NCBI GenBank assembly: GCA_904063045.1
Contig: CAJFCJ010000003.1
Coordinates: 1,178,001-1,242,000, forward strand
Reading direction: 5' to 3'
DNA: 64,000 bases
Source of the DNA: Dimorphilus gyrociliatus
Lineage: Eukaryota > Annelida > Polychaeta > Dinophilidae
Shown here: piece by piece, positions 40,580-51,421 of the stretch
Layout of the letters: every line of letters begins with the position of its first letter
Position numbering within the stretch: position 1 is the stretch's first letter
Notes under the pieces: model-generated
Told to the model about the DNA's origin: nothing
The model's input: the letters and a program-made list of their open reading frames with translations, nothing else
Database searches by the model: none
Position numbers and translations under genes: made by a program

Positions 40580-41060
40580 GAAAAACTCGTTCGAACGAGA
40601 TTTATAAAACAGTTATTAGACGGCATTTGTCCAAAATAGAGACACACATTTCGGTACAGTTATAGCGACGTTTTAGCTTTAACAAATCGTGTTTTCCGCC
40701 CGAGAGCGTCGATTGTTGCCAGAGACGCTTTTAAAGCGAAATGAAACGCCGATTCATCAGGCCAAATTAAGTATACGCAACGTTTTACGCTAATCGTTTC
40801 TTATATAATCAGCTTAAAAATCCAGCGTAAATCGCAACGCTTCTCTAGGAAATTAGAGAGACGCTCGCCCAGCACTTAATCAGCTAATGATAAGGTGCGT
40901 TTAGACGCCACAGATGTGCTGGCAATTTCAGCTTATTCTTTAGGATTTTTTTAATCTAAACACGCATCCGGTGATAATTTTTCGAGTGCTAGACGCTCTT
41001 ACGTAATTTTCACAGTTGTTTGCCGAAGGTAAGCTGTTGTGTTCGCGCGTGGATGCGCGT
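40580..41060. promoter_or_regulatory. Candidate cis-regulatory island 12
   Basis: Several GCGTC/GACGC words: an inverted AGCGTC...GACGCT pair (40705-40710 and 40724-40729), TTAGACGC (40901-40908) and TAGACGC at about 40990. This is the last island before the gene-dense right part. Function inferred. Confidence 0.4.
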
Positions 41061-42720
41061 GTATCTATATATATACGCTACAGCATTTCTTTTTACATTA
41101 CCACCTGCAAAAAATATTGCTAGGGCCATTAGCCCAACATGCACCTATTAAGGGTATAGGAACGGTATAAAGTAGCCCAGATCCTCTTTTATTATTTGTT
41201 ACAATCGATATGCCATTAGGATTAGTCGGATCGTGTTGCGGTTTAGTCATATATTTTTTCGTCCATAAATCTAGGGCAAGGCAATATTTTCATTTAATTC
41301 TTATTTGACGCTCCTGTTGATATAAAACCTAGGTAAAAATATTAGTTCACCGAGAAACGAAATAATAGAAGAAATAATAAGAAAACAAAATTGTAAGGAA
41401 AGCGTTTAAGTAACACTTTCTACCTTATTCCATTCAACTAGAAAAGAGACGCCTTATTTTTATTAATTACTCTTCTAAATTAATATAATTATATATTCTG
41501 CGTCTTTTTGAATCTTTTTTTTTTAATTATCATTAATGAACTAAAAACTAGAAAAAGAAAATACAACAATAGCCCATTTTCCTTTAAATAGAACTCACGA
41601 AATGGCAAATTACAAAGAGATGTGAAAAATAAACTTTTCTACAAACGACAGATGGCGTATATTGTCGGACAATTTTTACCTTGTTCGACTTCTCTCCCTT
41701 GTCTTTTTTCAGATACAGTCGTTTGTAGCTATTTTGGGCAAACTGTTGTTAAAATGTAATAAAATATATAGAAGAACATCAATATTACAATAAAACTCCC
41801 AATAATAATGAATGGAATCGACTCTTCCATTCGAATAGTCAATAAAGCGCATAGAAATTGCAGACAATCAACCGCAAATTCGAATTTCAATACTCGTTAA
41901 GAATTAGCTGTTAGAAGACATACAGATATCTTTTATGTAACTATTAATTTAAGAAGCGTTCGGCTATATTCAATATTCAATTCATTTGTTGTTTAATAGT
42001 TAATCTTAATATATTGATCATTAAAATTTTAAAAGACCAATAGTCAGCACAAACAAATATATTTAAATTTCTATTTTACTATATAAAAATATACAAAGTT
42101 GTCTATGAATGAATATCTTTATAAAAAAAGACAAACGAACGACAATACAATAACAACAACAACAACAACAGCAACAACAACAAAACACTACGAATAATTA
42201 TGTTAATTAATTAATTGGGTTTAGTTCTACTTTTGAAGATTTTCAAATTAGTTTGTTAACTTAATTATCATTTCCAAATTGAAAGTATATTCATCTCAAT
42301 AAAAGACGGATTATGATGTTATTAGCTCTAACATGTTATCTTAATAATGATTGATGAAAATAATGAATAGAAAAGATAAAGATTATATATATTGTAATAT
42401 TTAGATTATTATACTACACTTGTTATTTTTTTAACGATAATGAAAGAATTCGTGATATATGAAATAGATTAAACAGATTGTCTATCATTTAGGAGGATCA
42501 TCTACATTTGCATAGATGAAGAGAAATCTTCAATAAAAGATAATTTGGTGATTCTCTCCGCCATCGTTAGTGTGTATTCTTATTTTAAATAGACTCAAAT
42601 CTATCGTGTTTCTCACATTATTTAAAAACTGGCAGAGTAAAATTGTTAACTATTGAAAATAGAATTGAAAATTCATATTTCAGAAATACTTTTCATTGAT
42701 TTTTAAAGATTTTGTAGTTA
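41061..42720. other. Intergenic DNA with a (CAA)n microsatellite
   Basis: AT-rich. A (CAA)n tract lies at about 42151-42184. No coding frame seen apart from the downstream flank of the minus-strand gene that begins at 43714. Confidence 0.45.
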
Positions 42721-42721
42721 G

Positions 42722-43714
42722 TCAATTTATATCTATTTCACAAACTTCTGTTTCAATAGAAATATCTTGGAAATAGACAATATATTCTCCAATACTCGAA
42801 ACTGTACAATTGAATAAGTTGAGTGTTGATAAACACTTTCCAACTTGATTATTTAATGGTTTTAACGATTGAACGAAAATATTATCCAATGTTTGATTTC
42901 TATTTGAAATCTTGAAATAATCAAATATAGTTTGTACTTTTATTTTAATCCCTAATTCGTTTCTTTTAAACGTAACGCATGTCTGTAAATTTCCATCAGT
43001 TAACTTTTTCACTTCATTATTGCATTTATTATTGGGAATTGTTTCAATTTTGGGAATAATTTCGTAGGTACACTTTAATTTACCTACTGAACATTTATTT
43101 ATTCCGTCGTTTGTATCGCCTAACTCCATTTTCTTTAGGGGTAATCTATGCGGTAAGACAGAAATTTTTCCACTAAGATCAAATATAGGATCTTTATCAT
43201 TGGCTATATCTGGATAGCAATCTAGCGAGGTGTCGTTAGCATCCTCGCATATTTGACTTATAAGACATTTACATATTCCATCTTCAGATATGAAACTAGT
43301 GTAATTTCCATTCCAGAAAGAAAATTTCACATAGTTATTAGAAGCTTTGTTATTAGAAAAGCGCATATTCTGTTCGCAGGTCCCAGCAGTTTTTAAAAGT
43401 TCATCCATATCGGAATCGTCAAAATATTCATATTTTGGAGTTAATACGAGGCTAAATGCAGTTTGAACTGCCGTTAACTGACTGAAACTTTCAAGATCGT
43501 TATCTAAGACAGTCATGACAGAAGTTCTTGTAACCATTTCACAATAAATTTGGGATGTAGCTCCTCCAACTCTAGGTTGAATATCATATATACCAGTTAC
43601 GTAGTTGTTATGTTTAACAGCATCATAACAAGATTTATAAACAGCCGCTGAATGTATACAACATATTGAAAAGAATATCAGGGCTAAACGTAGAAAATCT
43701 TTCAAGTTTTTCAT
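42722..43714 (-). CDS. Secreted fibrinogen-like / CNTNAP-like protein A, single exon
   Basis: A 330-residue protein with a signal peptide (1-23). Residues 29-60 follow the fibrinogen-like pattern SC-D...G.Y.I.P....V.CEM. After FWNG and GICKC (147-150), the block DPIFDLSG...RLPLKKMELGDT...SVGKLKC (175-215) matches the neurexin-IV/CNTNAP fibrinogen-like module, whose end reads LPV..V.LGDT....LxVGxLxC. The remaining 115 residues (DGNLQTC near 240, then a CxxxxNxxNC and a final VCEI) resemble a galactose-binding-like (F5/8 or fucolectin) fold, less surely. Several N-glycosylation sites are visible and there is no membrane segment. A paralogue lies at 54255 and a broken inverted copy at about 45350. 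A lectin or recognition role is inference. Confidence 0.75.
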   Translation of the reverse strand: MKNLKDFLRLALIFFSICCIHSAAVYKSCYDAVKHNNYVTGIYDIQPRVGGATSQIYCEMVTRTSVMTVLDNDLESFSQLTAVQTAFSLVLTPKYEYFDDSDMDELLKTAGTCEQNMRFSNNKASNNYVKFSFWNGNYTSFISEDGICKCLISQICEDANDTSLDCYPDIANDKDPIFDLSGKISVLPHRLPLKKMELGDTNDGINKCSVGKLKCTYEIIPKIETIPNNKCNNEVKKLTDGNLQTCVTFKRNELGIKIKVQTIFDYFKISNRNQTLDNIFVQSLKPLNNQVGKCLSTLNLFNCTVSSIGEYIVYFQDISIETEVCEIDIN

Positions 43715-44566
43715 TTTTAAATATCTCCGTCTGGAAGAATTTCTGTGTACGTAATATTACCAGATGAACAATATACTTTTATAATAGTTATTTTACTTTG
43801 TATTGATATAATTGATAAATTGATCAGTAATATTTTCTAGTGAAACTTTATAGACTGAAATCTTTCTCTTTATTTGTGAGCATCTCGATTGTGCAAGAAG
43901 AATAAACAAGTGTATAGATTTCTGTTATAAAAATGAAAAATAATGGTAAGAATCAATATTTATACCTAAGCCTATCATCGAATCATTATTAATCTACTAT
44001 ATTCAGTAGAAGTTATACTGATTCACATAGAATCGGGTAGGAGAGCAGAAATGAAAAAGTATGTGATGATTCATACAAAAACAAGTCTCTTCACTGAAAT
44101 CTTTAATCAAGTTATTTTTGAGAATTGTTAACATATAAGACGGATAAGAATTCTATCTCAATTATAGAATCATTCACAACAATCATCAGTTTTTGAATAT
44201 TCACACTTCGATCATTTCAATCTAACTTAATGAGATTATTGTTTTTTTGTTAAATTGATAGCCTTTAAAATGGTAAATTAAAAAAAAGAGAGATATCATA
44301 AACGTGAATAAAAATTATTAATTAACTTTAAAAATATATATTATTTTACATTTTTAGACGATTTTGCAACAAATAAACTAATTTAAATTATTTGAATAGT
44401 TAACTTTTTGCTTATTAAAAAACATATTAAGTTTTATTTTACTATTAAAATGAAACTTTAACAATCTAATAATATAGTTTTAGATGATATATTAGTGATA
44501 TATTTAAAGAAATTATTTAAATTTCACCTAACATTCTCCAGTGAATAACCTATTTAAACTTGACTA
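43715..44566. other. Divergent intergenic spacer
   Basis: About 850 bases between two divergently transcribed genes. AT-rich and without recognised promoter motifs beyond generic TATA-like words. Confidence 0.4.
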
Positions 44567-44906
44567 ATGATAATTATGAAATATATTCTTCTTTATAGTA
44601 TTTTTATGTTCTTGTATGTTCAAGAGTTGCAGACGTTTAATTACGATAGATTTAATCTTTTTAATCCAGAAAAGAATGTTGATAATGACATTAATTCACT
44701 AAGAGAAAAAGTTCGTCGATCAAATGTAAGTTTTTCATCTTTCTATTACGTTCATTAGGTTTCTATTTATTTAAAAAATTATGTTTTTCACTTAGGAAAA
44801 AAAGGAATATATGTTGAAATCGTTGAAGTATAGAATGAAAAGAGGATGCTGCGATATGGATATCTTTTGTCTCGTTTCCGAAGGAGACTGTAAGAAAAGA
44901 AAATAA
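44567..44906 (+). CDS. Small secreted cysteine-rich peptide precursor, two exons
   Basis: Exon 1 is 44567-44725 and exon 2 is 44796-44906, joined in phase 0 by a 70-bp GT-AG intron (donor GTAAGT, acceptor after TTTTTCACTTAG). The product is 89 residues. A hydrophobic signal peptide (about 1-22) is followed by a cysteine-free, acidic/basic propeptide, then a Lys-Arg dibasic site and a short C-terminal segment holding all four cysteines, spaced C-C-x5-C-x6-C, which ends in Lys-Lys-Arg-Lys. The dibasic flanks are typical of prohormone processing. AATAAA (44940-44945) follows the stop by 34 bases, which supports a real transcript end. I recognise no family. A neuropeptide, antimicrobial or venom-type peptide are all possible. 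The alternative start at codon 4 gives the same mature region. Confidence 0.65.
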
Positions 44907-45343
44907 CCCTAGTAAATGTTTTACCAATGTATTCTAATCAATAAACAATGCTACTTAAACTTAGTAATTTATAAATTTAAATTCAAAGACATGTAAATAG
45001 AGATAAAAAGATTATCTTCATTAACAGCTGTATTAGTGAATAGACAAGTTAATAATACATTTTTTTATATTCTATACAATACAAAAGTGTTTTGAAGAAA
45101 TTTTCTCTTCAATTTCATGAGGCTATCCTCTCATTGGAACTCCTTCTCCATACATTCATAGGTAGAAAATCGTCTTATATAGAGAAATCAAACATATAGT
45201 TTTCTTTATTAGTCATATGGTCTTTTAAAATATCGTATACTTTTACGATTACCTTTCTTTTTCAGCGTTAATCAAATAGTCAAATATTATAAATGCGTGG
45301 GTGGAAAACAGTCTTTGAGACAATAGCGAAAATATCTTATGAA

Positions 45344-45645
45344 TTTAATCAGTATAACTTTTCTGAAACCTACTTATTTTTAAGAAAAAACCAAAATAAA
45401 ATAAATTCTTATTTTTGTATGGAAGTTACTAATTTCACATCTGAAGATAGAATATGTAGAGATGTTTCATCAGTCATTTTTACAGGGATGCTAACGATAC
45501 TTCTGTAGATAGCTATTTAGATATAGCTAATGAAAAAGATCCTATATTTGATCTTAGTGGAAGGATTTCTGTCTTACAGCATAGATTACCCTTAAAGAAA
45601 ATGGAGTTGGGCTTTACAAATGACAGAAAAATATTAAATAAGACA
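45344..45645 (+). pseudogene. Broken copy of fibrinogen-like gene A
   Basis: Translating this stretch shows TSEDRIC and, after a frame change near 45470-45480, NDTSVDSYLDIANEKDPIF followed by LSGRISVLQHRLPLKKMEL. This is nearly the sequence of residues 140-203 of the gene at 42722-43714, which lies in the opposite orientation. The copy lacks the signal peptide and the C-terminal half. It has a frameshift, a stop at 45506-45508 in the first frame, Cys-to-Ser where the functional gene has a conserved cysteine, and Asp-to-Phe in the LGDT motif. Similarity stops near 45645. It is an inverted partial duplicate, not expressed as far as the sequence shows. Confidence 0.85.
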
Positions 45646-45727
45646 AAAGATCATTTTCATCAATATTTAAATATTTCATTGTTGTTCTATAATTTATATT
45701 TTTGCTCAAACTTACGATATGAATGTC

Positions 45728-45765
<38 letters not shown>

Positions 45766-46569
45766 GCATATTATATCATCATTCATGTAATCTATAATGT
45801 TTATACTTCACTATGAAGATGTTTTGCTATATTTAACCAAAGTATGATTCGAAAGAGGGCAACACTGTATATGTTCATCAAAGAAATTAACATATAATAA
45901 GGTCAATTAAATGAATAAGAAGCTGAAAAAAACATAATGAAATGGCGAAAATCAATTACGATAATGTTGTATCACTTGACAATAGAAACATCATTAATAT
46001 TCTAATGCTAATGGCGAAAGATTATTTATCTAATAAAATATAAGTTCTATTATTATCTTATTGCTAAAATTTTTTCATATTGAATTGTTAAATAGTCAAA
46101 AAAAATCGAACAAATAAGTTATAGAAATATCCCAAAAAGTGGTTGTTTTCTTTTGGTTTTAAATTGAACGTTAGTATGACACTTACTTAAAAATTAAATA
46201 CATGAATATTAAACAGGTTTATAATAAATTATTAAAATTTATGCGATAGAACATTTTTTCATTGAGACAGACATTGAATTTTTTAAATTCCCTGTGCTCT
46301 AAGTTGTCAACACGCTCAGACACTACTATTCTAATTGTAATGAAAATATATACATATCATATGAGCATAGATTTCTTTTTATTATTAGTTCAATAAAATC
46401 ATTTAATAATAAATAGGCCTTAGTAACCAATTGTTTTAAGTATGTTGTCTCTATGTGGTCTTTGTCGGTGAATGGTCTTTGAAAACATATTTCTATATAC
46501 ATATTTTTATGTTCAGATCAGATGTACTGCATTTGAACATTATTTAAAAACGAAGGATAAGATACGAGC
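45646..46569. other. Intergenic spacer
   Basis: AT-rich with (TA)n at about 45730-45763. No gene seen. Confidence 0.4.
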
Positions 46570-47618
46570 ATGGCGAAACGTATGAAAGGTAAAATGATTG
46601 AAAAAGTTTTAATCATCTCTTATCATAAAGTAATCTAATACGCTATTATTGCTAATTTAACCTTATAAAACATTCTATTAGATTCAAATATGCCTAAATC
46701 AGCAAGTTCCGTTCAATCAAGACTGAGAGGAAAGAGTAAATACTTTTTCTTTTAAAAAGTTTTCGTTTAATTGAATTCTTTATTTTAGGTTCAGAGGGAA
46801 ATTCAAGAGATTTGAATGAAAAGAAAAGATTACTAAGTAATTTTGCATTATTTGTATTTCATATCTTTTTAAATCTTCTGTATTTAGCGTATAGATTTAA
46901 AATTAAATACAAATTAAAATTGTAGGAGCCGAGAAGATAAAATTGAAAGATTACGGTTTGTAAAGTCGCTAAATCATGTTACTTAAAGTATCAAATTCAT
47001 TTCTATATATCTATATATATCGTCAAATATACAGAAGCGGAGATGGCAAATACAGTTTATCCAAGAAGAAAATCACGTTTGTATTTACATAATATAAAAA
47101 AATAACTTTATTCTTAAATTAATGATTATGAAAATGATTGTAATTTCTCTGTCTCTTGCCCTTCCTCATCCTCATTTTACTCCCTACCAACTCGCCCAAT
47201 ATATATATGTATATGAATAAAGAATTGGAAAAAGCAATAGCATCTTCGAAACGTGTGTATTCTAATTGATTTATCGTGATTATTCAATTAATACTCTTTC
47301 TATTTTTAAATATAATAGAATTAATTGGTTTGTATTATAGTATATCTACAAATACTGTATATAAAGCATATTAAGAATGTATATTATTGTATTTATCAAA
47401 AAAAATGTTGCATATTTATAACTCAAAGAAAAGTTAATAAAAGAAAGTGGCCAAGAAGGTTAATTTTTTAGATTAAAAGTTATCAATCACCCTAATCAAT
47501 TCTAATATTCTTTATTTTTTGACTCTTTTTAAAATAGATGATAAAAAAAAGAAATCTAATTTGCAAGATAATCAAGTTACTAGAAGTAATAGGACAGAAT
47601 TAAAAAGTTTGCTCTTTT

Positions 47619-47652
<34 letters not shown>

Positions 47653-50594
47653 CAGCTAATTAAATTATTTATATTTATATCTATTTTTAGAAAAGGATAT
47701 AAAGCTTAAATCTAAAGTCACTGATGTAAAGATAGTTGAAGAGAGAGAAGATACTATGAATAATTTTCCCAATGAAAATCAAGTCTTAACACTCGAAACT
47801 AGTTAATTATATTATATATTAAATTATTATTTACTTTTAATAACCTCTTTCTTCAGTTGAAGACCAAATTATTCCAATTTCCAGTAGTTTACAATCGGCG
47901 TGGTTCTTTTCTTCCGATTGTATAATTGATATGAAAGATTCAGGAAAATTCCGTCCAATTATTCAATTATATTTTTCAGACACTTGTATTCAATGATATT
48001 CCATAAATAACCATTTAATTAGAATTTAATATTAAGTTTAAATAGTAGTTTAAATAGTAAATTTGAATTCGAGTGTCTGCATTTTTATAGTTTTACACGA
48101 GCTTATCCATAGTTTGAATTTGGGGAAAATAGTATTTTTTCTAGATATTTTGGATGATAGGAAATTATTTGATAAAGAAATTAGCCAAATTAAAGAATCT
48201 ATGCAAAGTGATAATCCAAATTTAACAAATGTTTGCCTAGTAGCTATGAAAGTATTAAATGGATGGAGAAATATCCCATTACCCGATCAAGAGAGAAATT
48301 GTTCAAAAGAGAATTATATATTGAACAAATTATGGCAATCATTAATTCTAATAGATGAAATTGAAATTGCCTATTGCTATTACAATGAATTTTTTAATGC
48401 AAATAGATGCTTGAACGAGCACATTCTCATCTCGGAAGTAGACGATAGTGGTATTGAATTCAATTTAATATTAAATAAGGAAGAAACAAACTGCAATGCA
48501 AATGGTTTAAAAATCAAAATTCCAGCTAAATCCGTGCTAAATAGCTTACTAATTGAAATAAAAATCAAGTCAAATAGTCTCGATATATTTCCAAATGACC
48601 TTATTCTAGAAAAAGTTGGATCTTTATCCTTTCCATTCAATGACGTCATAAATGAAAATATAAGTGCAAAAGATCTACCTAATTATATAGTTATTAAAAA
48701 ATCAAATGTTGGATTCTTTTTCAAAAAGTTAAGCAATTTAAAAGGGATTTTTGATGAATATATTAAAATGATAACAAGTGGATTAAAAAGGAATATGTCT
48801 GGCGAAAGATTATATTTTATAGTTTGTATTGAAAAGATCAGTAATAACTTATTGGCTGGAAAGTTAATAGTAGCAAGTTCACTTGAAAATAATCAATTGC
48901 CAAACAATACTATTCATATAGAAGATCTAAATGAAATTTTCTTGATGAGTAAAAGCGAGATAATTGATATTTCATTGGAAATAAACGATGGATGGTCTGT
49001 TTGGAGGAAGACACCTTTAACAGTGAAAATTAGCTTATTAAATAGAGGATACCAAACAAAATCGCATTTTATATTAAAGAAAACCTTAGAGAATACAACA
49101 AATTGTACCTTAAAAATATTAGTAAACTTGAGAAAGAGTAAAAAGAATATAGAAGAAATAATTGATTTAGAGAAAAGATGCTTAAACGAACAATCTAATT
49201 ACGCTCTAACACTAATTCAAAAGAAAGATGTTACGTTGAACGTAAAGAATGCTACATTGAATTTACCTTTCGATTGTCTATCGAAAAATGTTATACCAAG
49301 TATTTGTATATGGGAAGAAGAACAAAAGAAAAAGCACGAATGTAACGCTCTAGTTATACTATTAAAGAGTATTCCGAATGATGCACATTTTAAAAAATCG
49401 GCTAATCTATCTCTTAAGATGTCGAATAATTCACCGAAAATAATAACTAGCGTTAGTGGAGCGGTTGTTGATTATAAATGCGAAGAGAATAGTTGTGATA
49501 TATCGTTAGAAATTAATAGCTTTAGTAAACTCACTATTAGAGATGGTATAGTTATTTTTGGACACGTTGTTGGTATACCATTAGAAAGTAATGGTACAAT
49601 TATTGATATTTATTTAGCTAGGAAGAATATATTCGCTCCAAAGGTAAAGCGTTTACCGTATATTTCTTTTACGGTTTTATTAATATGTTCTTCTCTCTTC
49701 AGAGCAAATACGATAAATATTCTATAAGCGTTACTCTCGATTTACAAATTGATGATACAATACCAATGGATAGTGTAAGTCATATCTTCAAAGCTCGTTT
49801 AAAGAATAACGACGACGATGATTTCGGTAATAATATTGAAAGTTTTGAAAAAGTATGTCTATTGAAGGATCTTGTCGATGGTAAACAAAACAATACAAGT
49901 CTTACTATAATGAAAATAATTTGTTTTCCTTTTTAAATCAAGTTCCGGCTGGACCGACATTCTCTTGGAAACTTTATGATACTCAATTAGAAGATATTAA
50001 TTATCAGTTTATCATTGATTATGGTAATGCCTGCGTAAGTTCTCAATTATTAAGATACAGATCGGAAGAGGATCAGAAGAAAGTCGAAGTGAAAAAGTAC
50101 CTTCTTCTATGGGAATATTTAACAATTGATCTAAAGTATATAGGAAAAATATCATTGTGCCAATTGATTAGGGAAACAATTGCTAATAAAATGGAAAAGT
50201 TAATTTCCGGTTTTAATAGAACATTTAAAAACTTAAAAGAAATAACAATTGATGAAATTAAAGAATCTGTTTATCAATGGAATTTAAAAAGTGTTAATGA
50301 ATTAATTAACGATATAGAGATTTTAGAATGTCAACAGGATCTTTTACAAGAGTTTGAATCATTAAAAATTAATACCTATGTTCAAATAATTAGAAATCTA
50401 AAAAGTAAGGAGAAAAACTATTTAGTTAAGTATATGCATGATAAATTGATCGATATTAAAGATACTAATTGGAAGATGTTATGTAAGTATTATATAATAT
50501 TTATTCAATTGAAACGATAATCTATATATTTATTAATCGTTTTGTATTTCTTTTAGACGAGTCGAGATTAAAGAGAGGAAGCTTTTCTGATTAA
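46570..50594 (+). CDS. Unrecognised ~929-aa protein, 12 exons with phase-1 microexons
   Basis: Exons: 46570-46588, 46682-46735, 46789-46836, 46926-46955, 47035-47076, 47538-47585, 47691-47801, 47857-47985, 48091-49643, 49703-49880, 49943-50482, 50557-50594. All have GT-AG borders and the frame stays open, for 930 codons including TAA. The first eight junctions are all phase 1. The N-terminal ~130 residues are Lys/Arg/Ser-rich (nuclear-like). The large exon 9 encodes a low-similarity region with alternating hydrophobic strands, and the last part (738-917) is helical and charged. No transmembrane segment or known motif was identified. If the intron after 47985 is retained, translation stops at 47994-47996, giving 163 residues. 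AATAAA at 50676 fits as the end signal. The exon 1 start and the smallest exons are the least certain. Confidence 0.6.
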
Positions 50595-50737
50595 GACAAT
50601 TTATGCAATAAGGATATTATTAATACTTGATAATAAGTTTTCTATTCTCTCTAAAACGAAAACAAGATGGATTCAAATAAAAAGTACTACATCATCAACT
50701 TTTTGAGATAATAACAATTTATGTAAAAACATGGTTT

Positions 50738-51421
50738 TTACACTTTACAATACAATAATATTAATTTGGCACGTTTACAAAAACGATGATAATCGATAAC
50801 TTTACAATCTTCGATATAAACTTTATTTGAATATTGAACAGTATTCTTTATTTTAACGTTTCTTCCGCTTCCGCAATGAAATTGTATTGCCGTTAAAATG
50901 TCTTGCATGTCTGTACCACCTAATTTATTTAGACAATCAACAAGTCTATTAACGTTCACATATTTTACACCCAAATTTTCGATTATGTATAAAGTTATTG
51001 TTAACTCTGAGTTAACCTTAAATTGTTCATGATAGAGAAGACTCTGATCGATATGTCTTCTATTTTGATAAGTTAGATTGAGTACAAATGTTCTTTTATT
51101 CGCTGATCTTTCCACGTTTAATAATTTCATTCTAACCAAATCATTGGGATTTCCGTATTCTCGAGATCTTTTCATACTTCCACTAAGTTTTAAATTCCTG
51201 TTGGTTCTTTCATTAGCTTGACAAACTTTACAAGTTTTTGGCGAAGCTAAATTATCTGGTGCTAATTGATAACAGGAAGGTAGGGAATACCCGTTCTCAA
51301 GAAGGAATCTTTCGTTGGTCTAGATTGTTTTAGTAAAAACTGGTCAAAGATAAGAAATTACTCAGTAGCTGAAACTACTCACAAAATTGGTTTCCCCAGA
51401 ATAAACCGGATATTGAGACAT
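50738..51421 (-). CDS. Unrecognised 206-aa protein, two exons
   Basis: Exon 1 is 51383-51421 (13 codons, starting ATG TCT CAA) with donor GTGAGT. Exon 2 is 50738-51319 (193 codons plus stop), with acceptor TCTAG and a phase-0 join. The N-terminal third carries a CxxC (KTCKVC) and is polar. The C-terminal ~145 residues are compact and mixed alpha/beta-like, with a GTDMQDILTAIQFHC stretch. No signal peptide or membrane segment is visible, so it is probably intracellular. I do not recognise the family. It is convergent with the preceding gene, with 143 bases between the stop codons, and a minus-strand AATAAA (50529-50534) would make the two transcripts overlap. Confidence 0.6.

Noticed and set aside
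44844-44906. Insulin A chain or alpha-conotoxin identity for the four-cysteine peptide
   Set aside because: Cysteine spacing fits neither and the propeptide has no B-chain cysteines, so I keep it as an unrecognised secreted peptide.
46837-46925. Extra microexon starting after TATTTAG near 46888
   Set aside because: In the required phase it reaches a stop before the next acceptor.
48063-48090. Start of a separate 554-aa gene at 48063
   Set aside because: The frame opens with TTG, not ATG. A good acceptor (ATTTTTATAG at 48081-48090) joins it in phase to the upstream microexons.
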